Source of the DNA: Streptomyces sp. Tue6028
GTDB taxonomy: Bacteria > Actinomycetota > Actinomycetes > Streptomycetales > Streptomycetaceae
DNA length: 64,000 bases
NCBI RefSeq assembly: GCF_002300165.1
Contig: NZ_MLCE01000021.1
Location: forward strand, 310,001-374,000
Reading direction: 5' to 3'
In this document: in pieces, positions 27,138 through 35,712 of the stretch
Layout of the letters: each line of letters opens with the position of its first letter
Numbering within the stretch: the stretch's first letter is position 1
The notes under the pieces: generated by a model
Told to the model about the DNA's origin: nothing
The model's database searches: none
The model's input: the letters and a program-made list of their open reading frames with translations, nothing else
Made by a program: the position numbers and the translations under genes

Positions 27138-27983
27138 ATGTCCCATCAGGCTCAGCCCGTCGAGGCCACGGAGCCCGAGACCCCGCATCTCGACTTCCAG
27201 GGAACGACTCCGTACGAGGACTACGTCCAGGCGGACGTCCTGACCCACCTCCAGCACACCCTCTCCGACGACCCCGGAGAGATGGTCTTCCTGGTGACGA
27301 CCCAGGTCATGGAGCTGTGGTTCACCGTCATCGTCCACGAGTGGGAGACCGCGGCGAACGCGCTGCGCGAGGACCGGGTGCCGGTCGCCGTCGCCGCGCT
27401 GAAGCGGTCCGTACGGGAGCTGGAGGCGCTGAACGCGTCCTGGCGCCCGCTCTCCCAGCTCACCCCCGCCCAGTTCAACGCGTACCGCTCCGCCCTCGGC
27501 GAGGGTTCCGGCTTCCAGTCCGCGATGTACCGCCGGATGGAGTTCCTGCTCGGCGAGAAGTCCGCGTCCATGCTGGTCCCGCACCGGGGTGCGCCGCGCG
27601 TCCACGCCGAGCTGGAGAAGGCCCTGCACGAGCCGAGCCTGTACGACGAGGTCCTGCGACTGCTCGCCCGGCGCGGGCACGCCGTCCCGGCATCCGTGCT
27701 GCAGCGTGACGTCTCCCTCCGCTACGAGCCGTCCCACGACGTCGAGGCCGTGTGGACGGCCCTGTACGCGGGCCCCGAGGACGACGAACTCGCCCGCCTC
27801 GGCGAGGCGCTGACCGACGTCGCCGAACTGGTCTGGCGCTGGCGCAACGACCATCTCGTCGCCACCCGCCGCGCGATGGGCGCGAAGGCCGGCACGGGTG
27901 GCTCCGCCGGCGTGGCCTGGCTGGAGAAGCGCGCCCAGAAGAACGTGTTCCCCGAGCTGTGGACGGCGAGGTCCCATGTCTGA
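27138..27983 (+). CDS. kynA: Tryptophan 2,3-dioxygenase
   Basis: 281 residues. A heme enzyme that opens the indole ring of L-tryptophan to N-formylkynurenine, the first step of the kynurenine pathway. TPYEDYVQADVLTHLQ, FLVTTQVMELWFTVIVHEWE and FNAYRSALGEGSGFQSAMYRRMEFLLG are diagnostic, and LVWRWRNDHL has the proximal heme His region near the C-terminus. ATG 27138 follows GCAGGAG by 6 bp, better than a TTG at 27123 that precedes the ribosome binding site. It overlaps kynU by 8 bp. Confidence 0.95.
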   Translation: MSHQAQPVEATEPETPHLDFQGTTPYEDYVQADVLTHLQHTLSDDPGEMVFLVTTQVMELWFTVIVHEWETAANALREDRVPVAVAALKRSVRELEALNASWRPLSQLTPAQFNAYRSALGEGSGFQSAMYRRMEFLLGEKSASMLVPHRGAPRVHAELEKALHEPSLYDEVLRLLARRGHAVPASVLQRDVSLRYEPSHDVEAVWTALYAGPEDDELARLGEALTDVAELVWRWRNDHLVATRRAMGAKAGTGGSAGVAWLEKRAQKNVFPELWTARSHV

Positions 27984-29190
27984 GCCGCGCGGCAACGCCG
28001 TGCAGTCCGAGCCGAGCGCACGAGCCGCACAGCTGGACGCGGCCGACGAACTCGCCGGACTGCGCAAGAGGTTCGTGCTCGACGACGCGGTCTACCTCGA
28101 CGGGAACTCGCTCGGCGCGCTGCCGGCCGACGTCCCCGCCCGCGTCGACGACGTCGTCCGCCGCCAGTGGGGCGAACTCCGTATCCGCTCCTGGGAGGAG
28201 AGCGGCTGGTGGACGGCGCCGGAACGCATCGGCGACCGCATCGCGCCGCTCGTCGGGGCGGCCCCGGGCCAGATCGTGGTCGGGGACTCCACGAGCGTCA
28301 ACGTCTTCAAGGCCCTGGTCGGAGCCGTCCGGCTGGCGGGCGACGGCCGCGACGAGATCGTCGTCGACGCGACCACCTTCCCGACCGACGGCTATATCGC
28401 CGCGTCCGCCGCCCGCCTGACGGGCTGCGAGCTGCGCCCCGTGGAACCCGCCGAGGTGCCCGGCGTGCTGGGCCCGCGCACGGCGGCCGTCCTCCTCAAC
28501 CACGTCGACTACCGCACCGGCCGGCTGCACGACCTGCCCTCCCTCACCGCCGCGATCCACGACGCGGGGGCGCTCGCGGTCTGGGACCTGTGCCACAGCG
28601 CGGGCGCCCTGCCCGTCGGCCTGGACGCCCACGGGGTGGACCTGGCGGTCGGCTGTACATACAAGTACCTGAACGGCGGGCCCGGTTCGCCGGCCTACCT
28701 GTACGTCGCCGCCGCCCATCAGGACCGCTTCGACTCGCCGCTGCCCGGCTGGAACTCCCACGCCGAACCCTTCGGCATGAGCCCGGCGTACGCCCCCGCT
28801 CCGGGCGCGCTGCGCGGCCGGGTCGGCACCCCCGACATCCTGTCGATGCTCGCCCTGGAGGCCGCGCTCGACGTGTGGGACGGCGTCTCCGTCGACTCCG
28901 TCCGCGCCAAGTCGCTGGCCCTCACGGACTTCTTCCTCGACTGCGTCTCGCAGTACGTCCCCGAGGGCCGGGTCGAGTCCCTCACCCCGCCCGCCCACGC
29001 CGACCGCGGCAGCCAGGTCGCCCTGCGCTGCGCCGACGCGGGCACCGTGATGAAGTCCCTCATCGAGCAGGGCGTGATCGGCGACTTCCGCCACCCCGAC
29101 GTCCTCCGCTTCGGCTTCACCCCTCTGTACGTGGGCTTCGCCGACGTGGAGAGGGCGGCACGGGTACTGGGGCGGACGCTGGGGGCGTAG
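27976..29190 (+). CDS. kynU: Kynureninase
   Basis: 404 residues, PLP fold type I. Hydrolyses kynurenine to anthranilate and alanine. VYLDGNSLGALPADVPARV, STSVNVFKALVGAVRL, WDLCHSAGALPVGLDAHGVDLAVGCTYKYLNGGPGSPAYLYV (the PLP Lys is in TYKYLNGG), and the C-terminal HPDVLRFGFTPLYVGF are typical. ATG 27976 lies within the end of kynA, so the pair is translationally coupled. A hairpin at 29410-29428 is the nearest terminator-like structure downstream. Confidence 0.95.
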   Translation: MSEPRGNAVQSEPSARAAQLDAADELAGLRKRFVLDDAVYLDGNSLGALPADVPARVDDVVRRQWGELRIRSWEESGWWTAPERIGDRIAPLVGAAPGQIVVGDSTSVNVFKALVGAVRLAGDGRDEIVVDATTFPTDGYIAASAARLTGCELRPVEPAEVPGVLGPRTAAVLLNHVDYRTGRLHDLPSLTAAIHDAGALAVWDLCHSAGALPVGLDAHGVDLAVGCTYKYLNGGPGSPAYLYVAAAHQDRFDSPLPGWNSHAEPFGMSPAYAPAPGALRGRVGTPDILSMLALEAALDVWDGVSVDSVRAKSLALTDFFLDCVSQYVPEGRVESLTPPAHADRGSQVALRCADAGTVMKSLIEQGVIGDFRHPDVLRFGFTPLYVGFADVERAARVLGRTLGA

Positions 29191-29265
29191 CCCGTCCGGG
29201 CCGGGGGCACGTTTCAGCCCGTCGCCTGGGCGCCGGGCTCGTTCCTTGAGGCCAGGGCGGCAGAT

Positions 29266-29306
29266 TTCAGCCCGTCCGGCGCTTGAGGACGAGGCCGTCC
29301 AGGCCG
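29266..29306 (-). repeat. Dispersed 41-bp intergenic repeat, copy A
   Basis: Written on the opposite strand it is CGGCCTGGACGGCCTCGTCC + TCAAGCGCCGGACGGGCTGAA, the same unit as the copies near 42.5 and 52.7 kb. Confidence 0.85.
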
Positions 29307-29359
29307 TTTTCCCAGGCCCGGGGCGACGGGCTCGTCGCCTTGAGGCCGGGGCGGCAGAT

Positions 29360-29400
29360 TTCAGCCCGTCCGGCGCTTGAGGACGAGGCCGTCCAGGCCG
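29360..29400 (-). repeat. Dispersed 41-bp intergenic repeat, copy B
   Basis: Identical to copy A over all 41 bp, 94 bp further on. The longer identical context (GGCGGCAGATTTCAG...) shows a local duplication. Confidence 0.85.
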
Positions 29401-29409
29401 ATCGGGGGT

Positions 29410-29428
29410 CTGGGGGCGAAGCCCCCAG
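29410..29428 (+). terminator. Hairpin after kynU
   Basis: A perfect 8-bp stem CTGGGGGC-GAA-GCCCCCAG. This short element is itself common between Streptomyces genes. Confidence 0.6.
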
Positions 29429-29748
29429 GTGTACGGGTCGGGCAGGGGCGGAGGGGGCGAAAACCCCGCTCCGGCCCCCGCCCGACGACCTCGCCCCGCC
29501 CCGACGAAGGCCCACCCTCGCGAAGGTCGCCCCCCGGGGACCCCGCCCCGCCCCGACTGGGGTCCACCTCGCGAAGGGCGCCCCCGGCGACCCGCACAGG
29601 CCCCCGGACACCCCCGGCCCGCCCGCACCACCCTCACCGAGCGTGACAACCCCATGTCGACGCACGTCACCGGCCTGATACCGTCCCCGCCAACGGCCGA
29701 ATACTCCCCTGGTCCGCCAAAACCGTTTCACCCTTGAGAGGTTGGAGC

Positions 29749-30684
29749 ATGCAGGACGACGCCGGCGCAGAGCGCGAGTCAGCCGCCCAGCGCGACGCAG
29801 CGGAAGAGGCGTCAGCCTTCTCGCACCCGCCCGTGGACCCCGACATCACCGTCGCGTACGGCGACCACCCCGACCAGGTGATCGACTTCTACACCCCGCG
29901 CGAGCCCGACCCGTCGGTCCCCGCCCCCCTCGTCGTCGTCCTGCACGGCGGCGCCTGGCGAGCCCCGTACGACCGCCGCCACATCACCCCGTTCGCGGAC
30001 TTCCTGGCCCGCCGCGGCTTCGCCGTGGCGAACGTCGAGTACCGGCGGGGCGCCGCGATCCCCGCGCAGGGCGGTCCGGCGGACGCGGGCCCCGGCGGAC
30101 CGGGTCCGTCGCAAGGCCCGGTGGCGGGCCGCTGGCCGGACACCTTCGACGACGTGGCGGCCGCGCTCGACGCCCTGCCCGCCCTGGCCCGTGAGGCGCT
30201 CCCACAGGCCGACCTCCGGCGCACGGTGGTCACGGGCCACTCGGCGGGCGGGCACCTGGCGCTGTGGGCCGCCGCCCGGCACGTCCTGCCCGCCGACGCG
30301 CCCTGGCGCACCGACGGGCCGGCCCCGCTGCGCGGTGTCGTCGCGCTCGCGCCGATCGCGGACTTCCAGGTGGCGGAGAAGCTCGACGTCTGCGGCGGAG
30401 CCTCCCGTCAATTCCTCGGCGGAGAAGCCAAGTTCGCGGAACGACTGCCCTACGCCGACCCGGTTCTGCTGATGCCCACCGGCATCGCCACCACCCTCGT
30501 CCAGGGGCGTAACGACATCGTGGTGCCGCAGGCGGTCGCCGAGTCGTACGCCGACGCGGCGGCCAGGGCGGGCGAGGTGGTGGGCCTGACGCTCCTGGAG
30601 GACGTCGGCCACTTCCCCCTGATCGACCCGGCCGCGGACGCCTGTGCGGTGGTGGCGGAGGAGATCGCCCAACTGGCCTGGTGA
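29749..30684 (+). CDS. kynB: Alpha/beta hydrolase, likely kynurenine formamidase
   Basis: 311 residues. VVLHGGAWRAPYDRRH is the oxyanion-hole HGGxW motif of the kynurenine formamidase/HSL group. VVTGHSAGGHLALWAA carries the Ser nucleophile, VQGRNDIVVPQAVAES the Asp region and LLEDVGHFPLIDP the catalytic His. Formamidase hydrolyses N-formylkynurenine between the kynA and kynU steps, and the position just downstream of both supports the call. A general esterase cannot be excluded. ATG 29749 has GGAG 4-5 bp upstream. It is separated from kynU by the repeat region and so may have its own promoter. Confidence 0.75.
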   Translation: MQDDAGAERESAAQRDAAEEASAFSHPPVDPDITVAYGDHPDQVIDFYTPREPDPSVPAPLVVVLHGGAWRAPYDRRHITPFADFLARRGFAVANVEYRRGAAIPAQGGPADAGPGGPGPSQGPVAGRWPDTFDDVAAALDALPALAREALPQADLRRTVVTGHSAGGHLALWAAARHVLPADAPWRTDGPAPLRGVVALAPIADFQVAEKLDVCGGASRQFLGGEAKFAERLPYADPVLLMPTGIATTLVQGRNDIVVPQAVAESYADAAARAGEVVGLTLLEDVGHFPLIDPAADACAVVAEEIAQLAW

Positions 30685-30729
30685 TCCGACCGTGGACGGG
30701 CCGCCCCGGCGGCCCGCACGGCACAACTG

Positions 30730-30754
30730 GCGTCACACCACGCATATGTGACGC
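30730..30754 (+). promoter_or_regulatory. Inverted repeat upstream of the DUF1023 operon
   Basis: GCGTCACA-N9-TGTGACGC, 8-bp perfect arms with centre spacing typical of a dimeric regulator site. It could equally be the terminator of the hydrolase gene, which stops 46 bp upstream. Confidence 0.5.
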
Positions 30755-30787
30755 ACCATCACGCACCCTCGGCGCCACCCCCGGTCA

Positions 30788-30805
30788 TACCCGTAATACC
30801 TGAGA
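30788..30805 (+). promoter_or_regulatory. Shared 18-bp motif of the two-component operons, copy 1
   Basis: TACCCGTAATACCTGAGA. The second copy at 35629-35646 differs in one base. A -10-like hexamer TAACTT (30859-30864) begins 54 bp after the motif ends. Likely a response-regulator or activator site. Confidence 0.6.
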
Positions 30806-30912
30806 GCTACCTCCCAGGTGAGCTCCCCAGCGGGACGCCGACGACACGTCACGATCCGTAACTTCCCCTTCGAGGACGCCCGAAGCACGGGCACCCCGAA
30901 GGGAAGGACACC

Positions 30913-32052
30913 ATGGGATTCCGGGCGAGGCGGAGCGGGACGGGACGATCACCCAACGCGCGCCCTCAGCCTGCCCGGCCGGGAGACCCGCGCTCCCCGC
31001 TTGCCGATCCCCCGGACGCGAAGCCGTCGCTCGCCGCGCCGTCGGACACGAAGCCGCCCCCTGCCGTCCCGTCGGCTGCGAAGCCACCCCTCACGCACCG
31101 ACTCCGACTCGGACTCCGGAGACACCTGCGCCGCACCCTCCTCGCCGTACTGGTGATGGGCGCCGTCGTCGTCCCCGTGTCCGCCGCCTCCCGCCCGCGG
31201 ATCCCCGCCCCAGAGCCCGTGGACGTAGCGCCTCTGACGCCGGCGACGCTGGACAGGGCGTACGAGGCGAACCGCGCCAACGCCGCGGAGGCGGCCCGCA
31301 TGGCCGCGGGTCACGGCGATCGCAGCCGCGCCGCCGCGGACCGCGCCATGGCCGCACCCTCCCGCCACTTGCTCTCCTTCGACGGACGGGGGCCGGGGCA
31401 GGCGGTCGAGGTCTTCGGCGACCTGGCCCGCGCCGACCGGGTGGCGGTCCTGGTCCCGGGCTCCGACACCACCCTGGAGACGTACGACCGCTTCCGTGCC
31501 GGGGCGCGCGCCCTGCACCGTGACGTCGGCCCGGGCACGGCCGTCGTGGCCTGGCTGGGCTACGAGACCCCGGGCACGGTGAGCACGACGGTGCTGACGA
31601 CGGCCCGGGCCGGGAAGGCGGCCCCTCGACTGCGCGGCTTCGTCCGCGAACTGCGGGGCATCGTCGGTGAGTCGGCGCACGTGTCCCTGCTGTGCCACTC
31701 GTACGGCACGGTGGTCTGCGGCAGCGCGGCCAGAGGCCTGGACACGGACGAGCTGGTCCTCCTCGGCAGCCCGGGCACCGGTGTCGACTCGGCGGCCCGG
31801 CTGCGCACGTCCGCACGCGTATGGGCGGCCCGGGGCGCGGACGACTGGGTCGCGCACGTCCCGCACACCCGGGCGCACTTCTTCGGCACGACCGTCGGCT
31901 TCGGCAGAGACCCGATGAACCCCGCCTTCGGCGCCCACGCCTTCGCCGCGGGCCGCGGCGGGCACAGCGACTACTTCAAGCCGGGCTCGGTGTCCCTGGA
32001 CAACCTCGCCCGCATCGTCCTCGGTGACACCTCGGAGGTGACCCGTGCGTGA
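30913..32052 (+). CDS. DUF1023 alpha/beta hydrolase, membrane-anchored or secreted
   Basis: 379 residues. A basic, Pro/Ala-rich N-terminus of about 70 residues leads to one hydrophobic segment (TLLAVLVMGAVVVPVSAA), a long signal or anchor. The hydrolase part has RVAVLVPGSDTTLETYDRF, AWLGYETPGTVS, the nucleophile elbow LLCHSYGTVVCGSA, and LLGSPGTGVDSAARL; the His near GGHSDYFKPGS closes the family pattern. DUF1023 proteins are actinobacterial exported hydrolases without known substrate. ATG 30913 follows GAAGGGAAGGAC. It overlaps the acyltransferase gene by 8 bp and begins a four-gene operon. Confidence 0.85.
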   Translation: MGFRARRSGTGRSPNARPQPARPGDPRSPLADPPDAKPSLAAPSDTKPPPAVPSAAKPPLTHRLRLGLRRHLRRTLLAVLVMGAVVVPVSAASRPRIPAPEPVDVAPLTPATLDRAYEANRANAAEAARMAAGHGDRSRAAADRAMAAPSRHLLSFDGRGPGQAVEVFGDLARADRVAVLVPGSDTTLETYDRFRAGARALHRDVGPGTAVVAWLGYETPGTVSTTVLTTARAGKAAPRLRGFVRELRGIVGESAHVSLLCHSYGTVVCGSAARGLDTDELVLLGSPGTGVDSAARLRTSARVWAARGADDWVAHVPHTRAHFFGTTVGFGRDPMNPAFGAHAFAAGRGGHSDYFKPGSVSLDNLARIVLGDTSEVTRA

Positions 32053-33421
32053 GTCGACCCTGCGTGAGCCCCACGGCCGGAAGGGCACACGACCGGACGA
32101 CCCCGGCGACCGCGGCACAGCGACGGGAGTCCGGGGAGCTTCGGAAGGCCAGGAGACGACAGGCGCACCGGGGACGCCAGGGACGCCGATGGCACCGGGC
32201 GCGCGGGGCAGGGTCCGCCGGACACGACGGGCGGCGGTGGACACCCTGCGAGGCGGCGTCCGCCGCATCGACGAGGCGACCCCGAGGGATCGGGACCGCG
32301 CCGTCGACGCCCTGCGGGCCCTGGCGATCCTCGGCGTCGTGCTCGGCCACTGGCTGGTGACGGCCCTCGTCGCGGACGGCGGGGCCCTGCACGCGGCGAG
32401 CCCGTTGCAGCGCATGCCGTGGCTGGCCCCGATCTCCTGGATCTTCCAGACGCTCGCCGTGTTCTTCCTGGTGGGCGGGCATGTGGCGACGAAGAGTCAT
32501 GCGTCGGCGCGGACGCGGGGCATGTCGTACGGGCGGTGGCTGCGGGCCCGGCTGGGACGCCTGTTCAGGCCGGTGGCCGCGGTGCTGAGCCTCTGGGCGG
32601 TGGCCACGGCGTGCCTGCTCGCCGCGGGCACGGACTACGGCACCGTCCACACCCTGGTGAAACTGGCCCTGTCGCCACTGTGGTTCCTCGTGGTCTTCGC
32701 CGGACTGACCGCGGCGACACCCCTGTTGACGAGGATCAACCCGCTGTGGCCGCTGGCCGTCGTGCTCCACGTGGACCTCATTCGCTTCGGCCTGGGCGGC
32801 CCCTCGTGGCTCGGCTGGGTGAACGTGGTGGCGGGCTGGCTGGTGCCGTACACCTTGGGCGCGGCCTGGACACGCGGTGAACTGGACCGACGGCGGGCGG
32901 GCCTGCTGCTGTTCGCCGGTGGCGCCGCGGCGACGGCGGCGCTCGTGGCGTGGGCGGGCTATCCGGCGTCGATGGTCGGTGTGCCGGGCGCCGCGGTCTC
33001 GAACCTGAACCCGCCGACGCTCGCGGTGGTCACCTTCGGCCTGGCCCAGTGCGGCCTCGCGCTGCTGCTGCGTGAGCCGCTGCGCCGGGCGATGCGACGC
33101 CCCGCGGCCTGGGCGGTGACAGCCTTCGTCAACCTCTCCGCGATGACGATATTCCTCTGGCACCAGACGTCCATGATGGCGGTCACCGCTCTGGGGCTGC
33201 GGGCGGGGCGGCTGGCCGGCCTGCACACCGTGCCCGACGGACTGGGCTGGGTCGCGGCCCGGCTGGCCTGGCTGCCCGTGTTCCTGCTCGCGCTGACCGT
33301 CTGCTGGTCCGCCTTCCGCGTCCACGAGCAGGGGCCGCGCCGTCGGACCGGCCGACCGTCCCGGGTCGTGCGGGCCCACGACCTCGGTCAGGGAGGAGCG
33401 AAGGGAACGCCTCATGCCTAG
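32045..33421 (+). CDS. Acyltransferase family membrane protein (acyltransferase 3-like)
   Basis: 458 residues. After a charged 75-residue N-terminus, RDRAVDALRALAILGVVLGHWLV holds the R and H expected of acyltransferase-3 membrane enzymes, followed by about nine further membrane segments (for example FFLVGGHVATKSH, NLSAMTIFLWHQTSMMAV). Such enzymes acylate sugars, lipids or peptidoglycan at the membrane. The substrate is unknown. GTG 32045 overlaps the hydrolase gene and its end overlaps the histidine kinase by 8 bp. The pairing with a hydrolase and a sensor suggests modification of the cell envelope (inference). Confidence 0.8.
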   Translation: MRESTLREPHGRKGTRPDDPGDRGTATGVRGASEGQETTGAPGTPGTPMAPGARGRVRRTRRAAVDTLRGGVRRIDEATPRDRDRAVDALRALAILGVVLGHWLVTALVADGGALHAASPLQRMPWLAPISWIFQTLAVFFLVGGHVATKSHASARTRGMSYGRWLRARLGRLFRPVAAVLSLWAVATACLLAAGTDYGTVHTLVKLALSPLWFLVVFAGLTAATPLLTRINPLWPLAVVLHVDLIRFGLGGPSWLGWVNVVAGWLVPYTLGAAWTRGELDRRRAGLLLFAGGAAATAALVAWAGYPASMVGVPGAAVSNLNPPTLAVVTFGLAQCGLALLLREPLRRAMRRPAAWAVTAFVNLSAMTIFLWHQTSMMAVTALGLRAGRLAGLHTVPDGLGWVAARLAWLPVFLLALTVCWSAFRVHEQGPRRRTGRPSRVVRAHDLGQGGAKGTPHA

Positions 33422-34898
33422 GGTTGATCAGGTGACGAGCGAGGAGCACCGGGCCGTGGACGACGACCCCTCTGTGCCTCCTCCACCCCGCCCGGCGGAC
33501 CCGGCGAAGCCGTCCGGCACGGATACCGATCCTCCTGGCGGACGCACCCGCTCACGCCGCCTGCTCGGCACGGGAGTTGTCCTGCGTTCGGTCCTGGCCG
33601 ACCTCGCCTCGCCGGCGGCCGCCCCGCTGCCCCCGCTGTCGCGGCCGAGGTGGCTGCGCCTGCTGCCGCACGTCGTGGTGTGCTGGCTCGCTTTCGGGCT
33701 CGCGTTCGCGGCGTCGGCGGAGCTGAACGAAGGCTATGGACTGGGTCTCGCGCTGAGCGCGGTGACCGGTGCCGCGCAGGGTGCGGCGATGGCCCTCGCC
33801 CTGTGGCGGCCCGTACCGGCCCTGTGGCTGTCGCTGGGCGCCACCGTGCTGGCCGCCACGGCCGCCAGGTCGCACATGGTGACGAGCTTCCCGGGCCCGC
33901 GGCCGGACTGGCCGTGGAGCGCACTGGCGATCATCACGCACGCCTTCGTGCTCTTCCTCCTCGCCCTGCGGGTGTCCGCGCGCGTCGCAGTCGGCGCGCT
34001 GTCGGTGACCGTCCTGGTGACCTACTTCCTGCAAGGGCTGGTCGGCGGCACGGTCTACCGGTCGACGGGGGTACTGGCGGTCGTCGTGTTCGCCGCGGTC
34101 GTCCTCCTCGGCACCGCGCTGCGGGGCCGCCGCGAGGCCCGTACCCAGCTGGTCGAGCAGGCCTCGCTGACCGCGGAGGAACGGGCCCGGCGCACCCTCC
34201 TGGAGGAGCGCAACCGCATCGCCCGCGAACTGCACGACGTGGTCGCCCACCACATGTCCGTGATCTCCATCCAGGCCCAGGTCGCGCCCCATCTCGTCGA
34301 GAACCCCACCGACGAGCTGAAGGAGAATCTGGAGGGCATCCGGCAGAACGCGCTGGAGGCCCTGACCGAACTGCGCCGCGTCCTCGGTGTGCTGCGTTCG
34401 GAGAACCCCGAGGACCCGTACGGTCTCGGCGCGGGCACGGGCGCGGCGCCCGACTCCCCGCAGCCCACGCTGGACCGTCTCGACGCCCTCGTGGAGAACA
34501 CGCGCGCCGCGGGACTGGTCGTGACGACGGAGATCACCGGCGAACAGCTTCCCCTCGCGCCGGGCGTGGAGCTGTCGGCGTACCGGATCGTCCAGGAGGC
34601 GCTGAGCAACGCCCTGCGGCACGCGCCCGGTTCCGCGGTCCACGTCGAGCTGTGGCACTTCCCGCGCGGCCTCCAGGTGCGTGTCGTCAACTCGCGTCCC
34701 GCACACCCCGCACCACCGTCCCCCGGTGCCGGGCACGGCCTGCTCGGCATGAGGGAGCGGGCCGCGATGCTCGGTGGCACCCTCGTGACCTCGGAGACGG
34801 CGTGCGGCGGCTTCGCGGTGGCGGCGTTCCTGCCGCGCCACGGCGTCGCCGTCCCGCTCGACGATCCCACCGCCCCTGAGGGAGAAGAGACTTCATGA
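33414..34898 (+). CDS. NarL-type sensor histidine kinase
   Basis: 494 residues. The N-terminal 70 residues are Pro-rich, then four to five membrane segments lead to a HisKA_3 domain with ERNRIARELHDVVAHHMSVI (phospho-acceptor His 274) and an HATPase with SAYRIVQEALSNALRHAPGS and GAGHGLLGMRERAAMLGG. It autophosphorylates and passes the phosphate to the regulator encoded next, with which it overlaps by 4 bp. The stimulus is unknown; with so little extracellular sequence it probably senses the membrane. It resembles the kinase at 35.7 kb. Confidence 0.92.
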   Translation: MPRVDQVTSEEHRAVDDDPSVPPPPRPADPAKPSGTDTDPPGGRTRSRRLLGTGVVLRSVLADLASPAAAPLPPLSRPRWLRLLPHVVVCWLAFGLAFAASAELNEGYGLGLALSAVTGAAQGAAMALALWRPVPALWLSLGATVLAATAARSHMVTSFPGPRPDWPWSALAIITHAFVLFLLALRVSARVAVGALSVTVLVTYFLQGLVGGTVYRSTGVLAVVVFAAVVLLGTALRGRREARTQLVEQASLTAEERARRTLLEERNRIARELHDVVAHHMSVISIQAQVAPHLVENPTDELKENLEGIRQNALEALTELRRVLGVLRSENPEDPYGLGAGTGAAPDSPQPTLDRLDALVENTRAAGLVVTTEITGEQLPLAPGVELSAYRIVQEALSNALRHAPGSAVHVELWHFPRGLQVRVVNSRPAHPAPPSPGAGHGLLGMRERAAMLGGTLVTSETACGGFAVAAFLPRHGVAVPLDDPTAPEGEETS

Positions 34899-35575
34899 CG
34901 ACCGCGAGCGGCACCATTCGCGTACTGATCGCCGACGACCAGCAGATGGTCCGGCAGGGCTTCACCGTGCTGCTCAACACCCAGCCGGACATCGAGGTGG
35001 TGGGTCAGGCGGTCGACGGCCTCGACGCGATCGCCAAGGTCTCCGAACTCGCCCCCGACGTCGTCCTGATGGACATCCGCATGCCCGAGCTGGGCGGCAT
35101 CGACGCCACCCGCCGCATCACCGACGACACGCCCCGGATCAAGGTGCTGGTGCTCACCACCTTCGACCTCGACGAGTACGTGTACGACGCCCTGCGCGCC
35201 GGCGCCTCCGGTTTCCTGCTCAAGGACGCCTCCGCCGACCAGCTGGCCGAGGCGGTACGCGTGGTCGCGGCGGGCGACGCGCTGCTCGCGCCGGGCATCA
35301 CCCGCCGCCTCATCGCCGAGTTCTCCCGCCTGCACGCCGCACCGCGGTCCCCGCTCAAGCAGCGCGTGGGCGAGCTGACCGAGCGCGAGACCGAGGTACT
35401 GGCCCACATCGCCCAGGGCCTGTCGAACGCGGAGATCGCCGACCGCCTGGTCGTGGCCGAACAGACCGTGAAGACCCACGTCGGCCGCATCCTCGTCAAG
35501 CTGGGCCTGCGCGACCGTACCCAGGCAGCAGTCTTCGCCTACGAATCGGGCCTGGTCCGCCCCTCGGGCTACTGA
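34895..35575 (+). CDS. NarL/FixJ-type response regulator
   Basis: 226 residues. The receiver has IRVLIADDQQMVRQGF (acidic pair), phospho-acceptor Asp 60 in VVLMDIRMPELGG, and conserved Thr and Lys in VLTTFDLDEYVY and FLLKDASADQL. The C-terminal LuxR HTH has LTERETEVLAHIAQGLSNAEIADRLVVAEQTVKTHVGRILVKLGLRDR. Last gene of the four-gene operon. It may act at the motif 30788-30805 upstream of its own operon and at the copy 35629-35646 just downstream of it. Confidence 0.93.
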   Translation: MTTASGTIRVLIADDQQMVRQGFTVLLNTQPDIEVVGQAVDGLDAIAKVSELAPDVVLMDIRMPELGGIDATRRITDDTPRIKVLVLTTFDLDEYVYDALRAGASGFLLKDASADQLAEAVRVVAAGDALLAPGITRRLIAEFSRLHAAPRSPLKQRVGELTERETEVLAHIAQGLSNAEIADRLVVAEQTVKTHVGRILVKLGLRDRTQAAVFAYESGLVRPSGY

Positions 35576-35628
35576 CCCCGCAGCCAGCCGAAACCCCCAG
35601 CCCCCACCCCCAGCCCCGGCCCACCGAC

Positions 35629-35646
35629 TACCCGTAGTACCTGAGA
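35629..35646 (+). promoter_or_regulatory. Shared 18-bp motif of the two-component operons, copy 2
   Basis: TACCCGTAGTACCTGAGA, 17 of 18 bases identical to copy 1. TACCGT (35700-35705) begins 54 bp after the motif ends, the same spacing as TAACTT in copy 1. Confidence 0.6.
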
Positions 35647-35712
35647 CGGACCCACAAGGACCCTCCTCACAGGGGACGACCACGCACCCCCCACCGTCCT
35701 ACCGTTTTGAAC

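Larger units (their letters stand above)
29191..29748. other. Repeat-rich non-coding region after kynU
   Basis: Contains two copies of the 41-bp dispersed unit, partial copies in between, the hairpin at 29410-29428 and a C-rich stretch to about 29650. No credible gene. The last 40 bp include TTGAGAGGTTGGAGC, the ribosome binding site of the hydrolase gene. Confidence 0.7.

Noticed and set aside
29430-29740. Arg/Pro-rich open frames after kynU
   Set aside because: C-rich repeat DNA open in several frames without start signals or domains.
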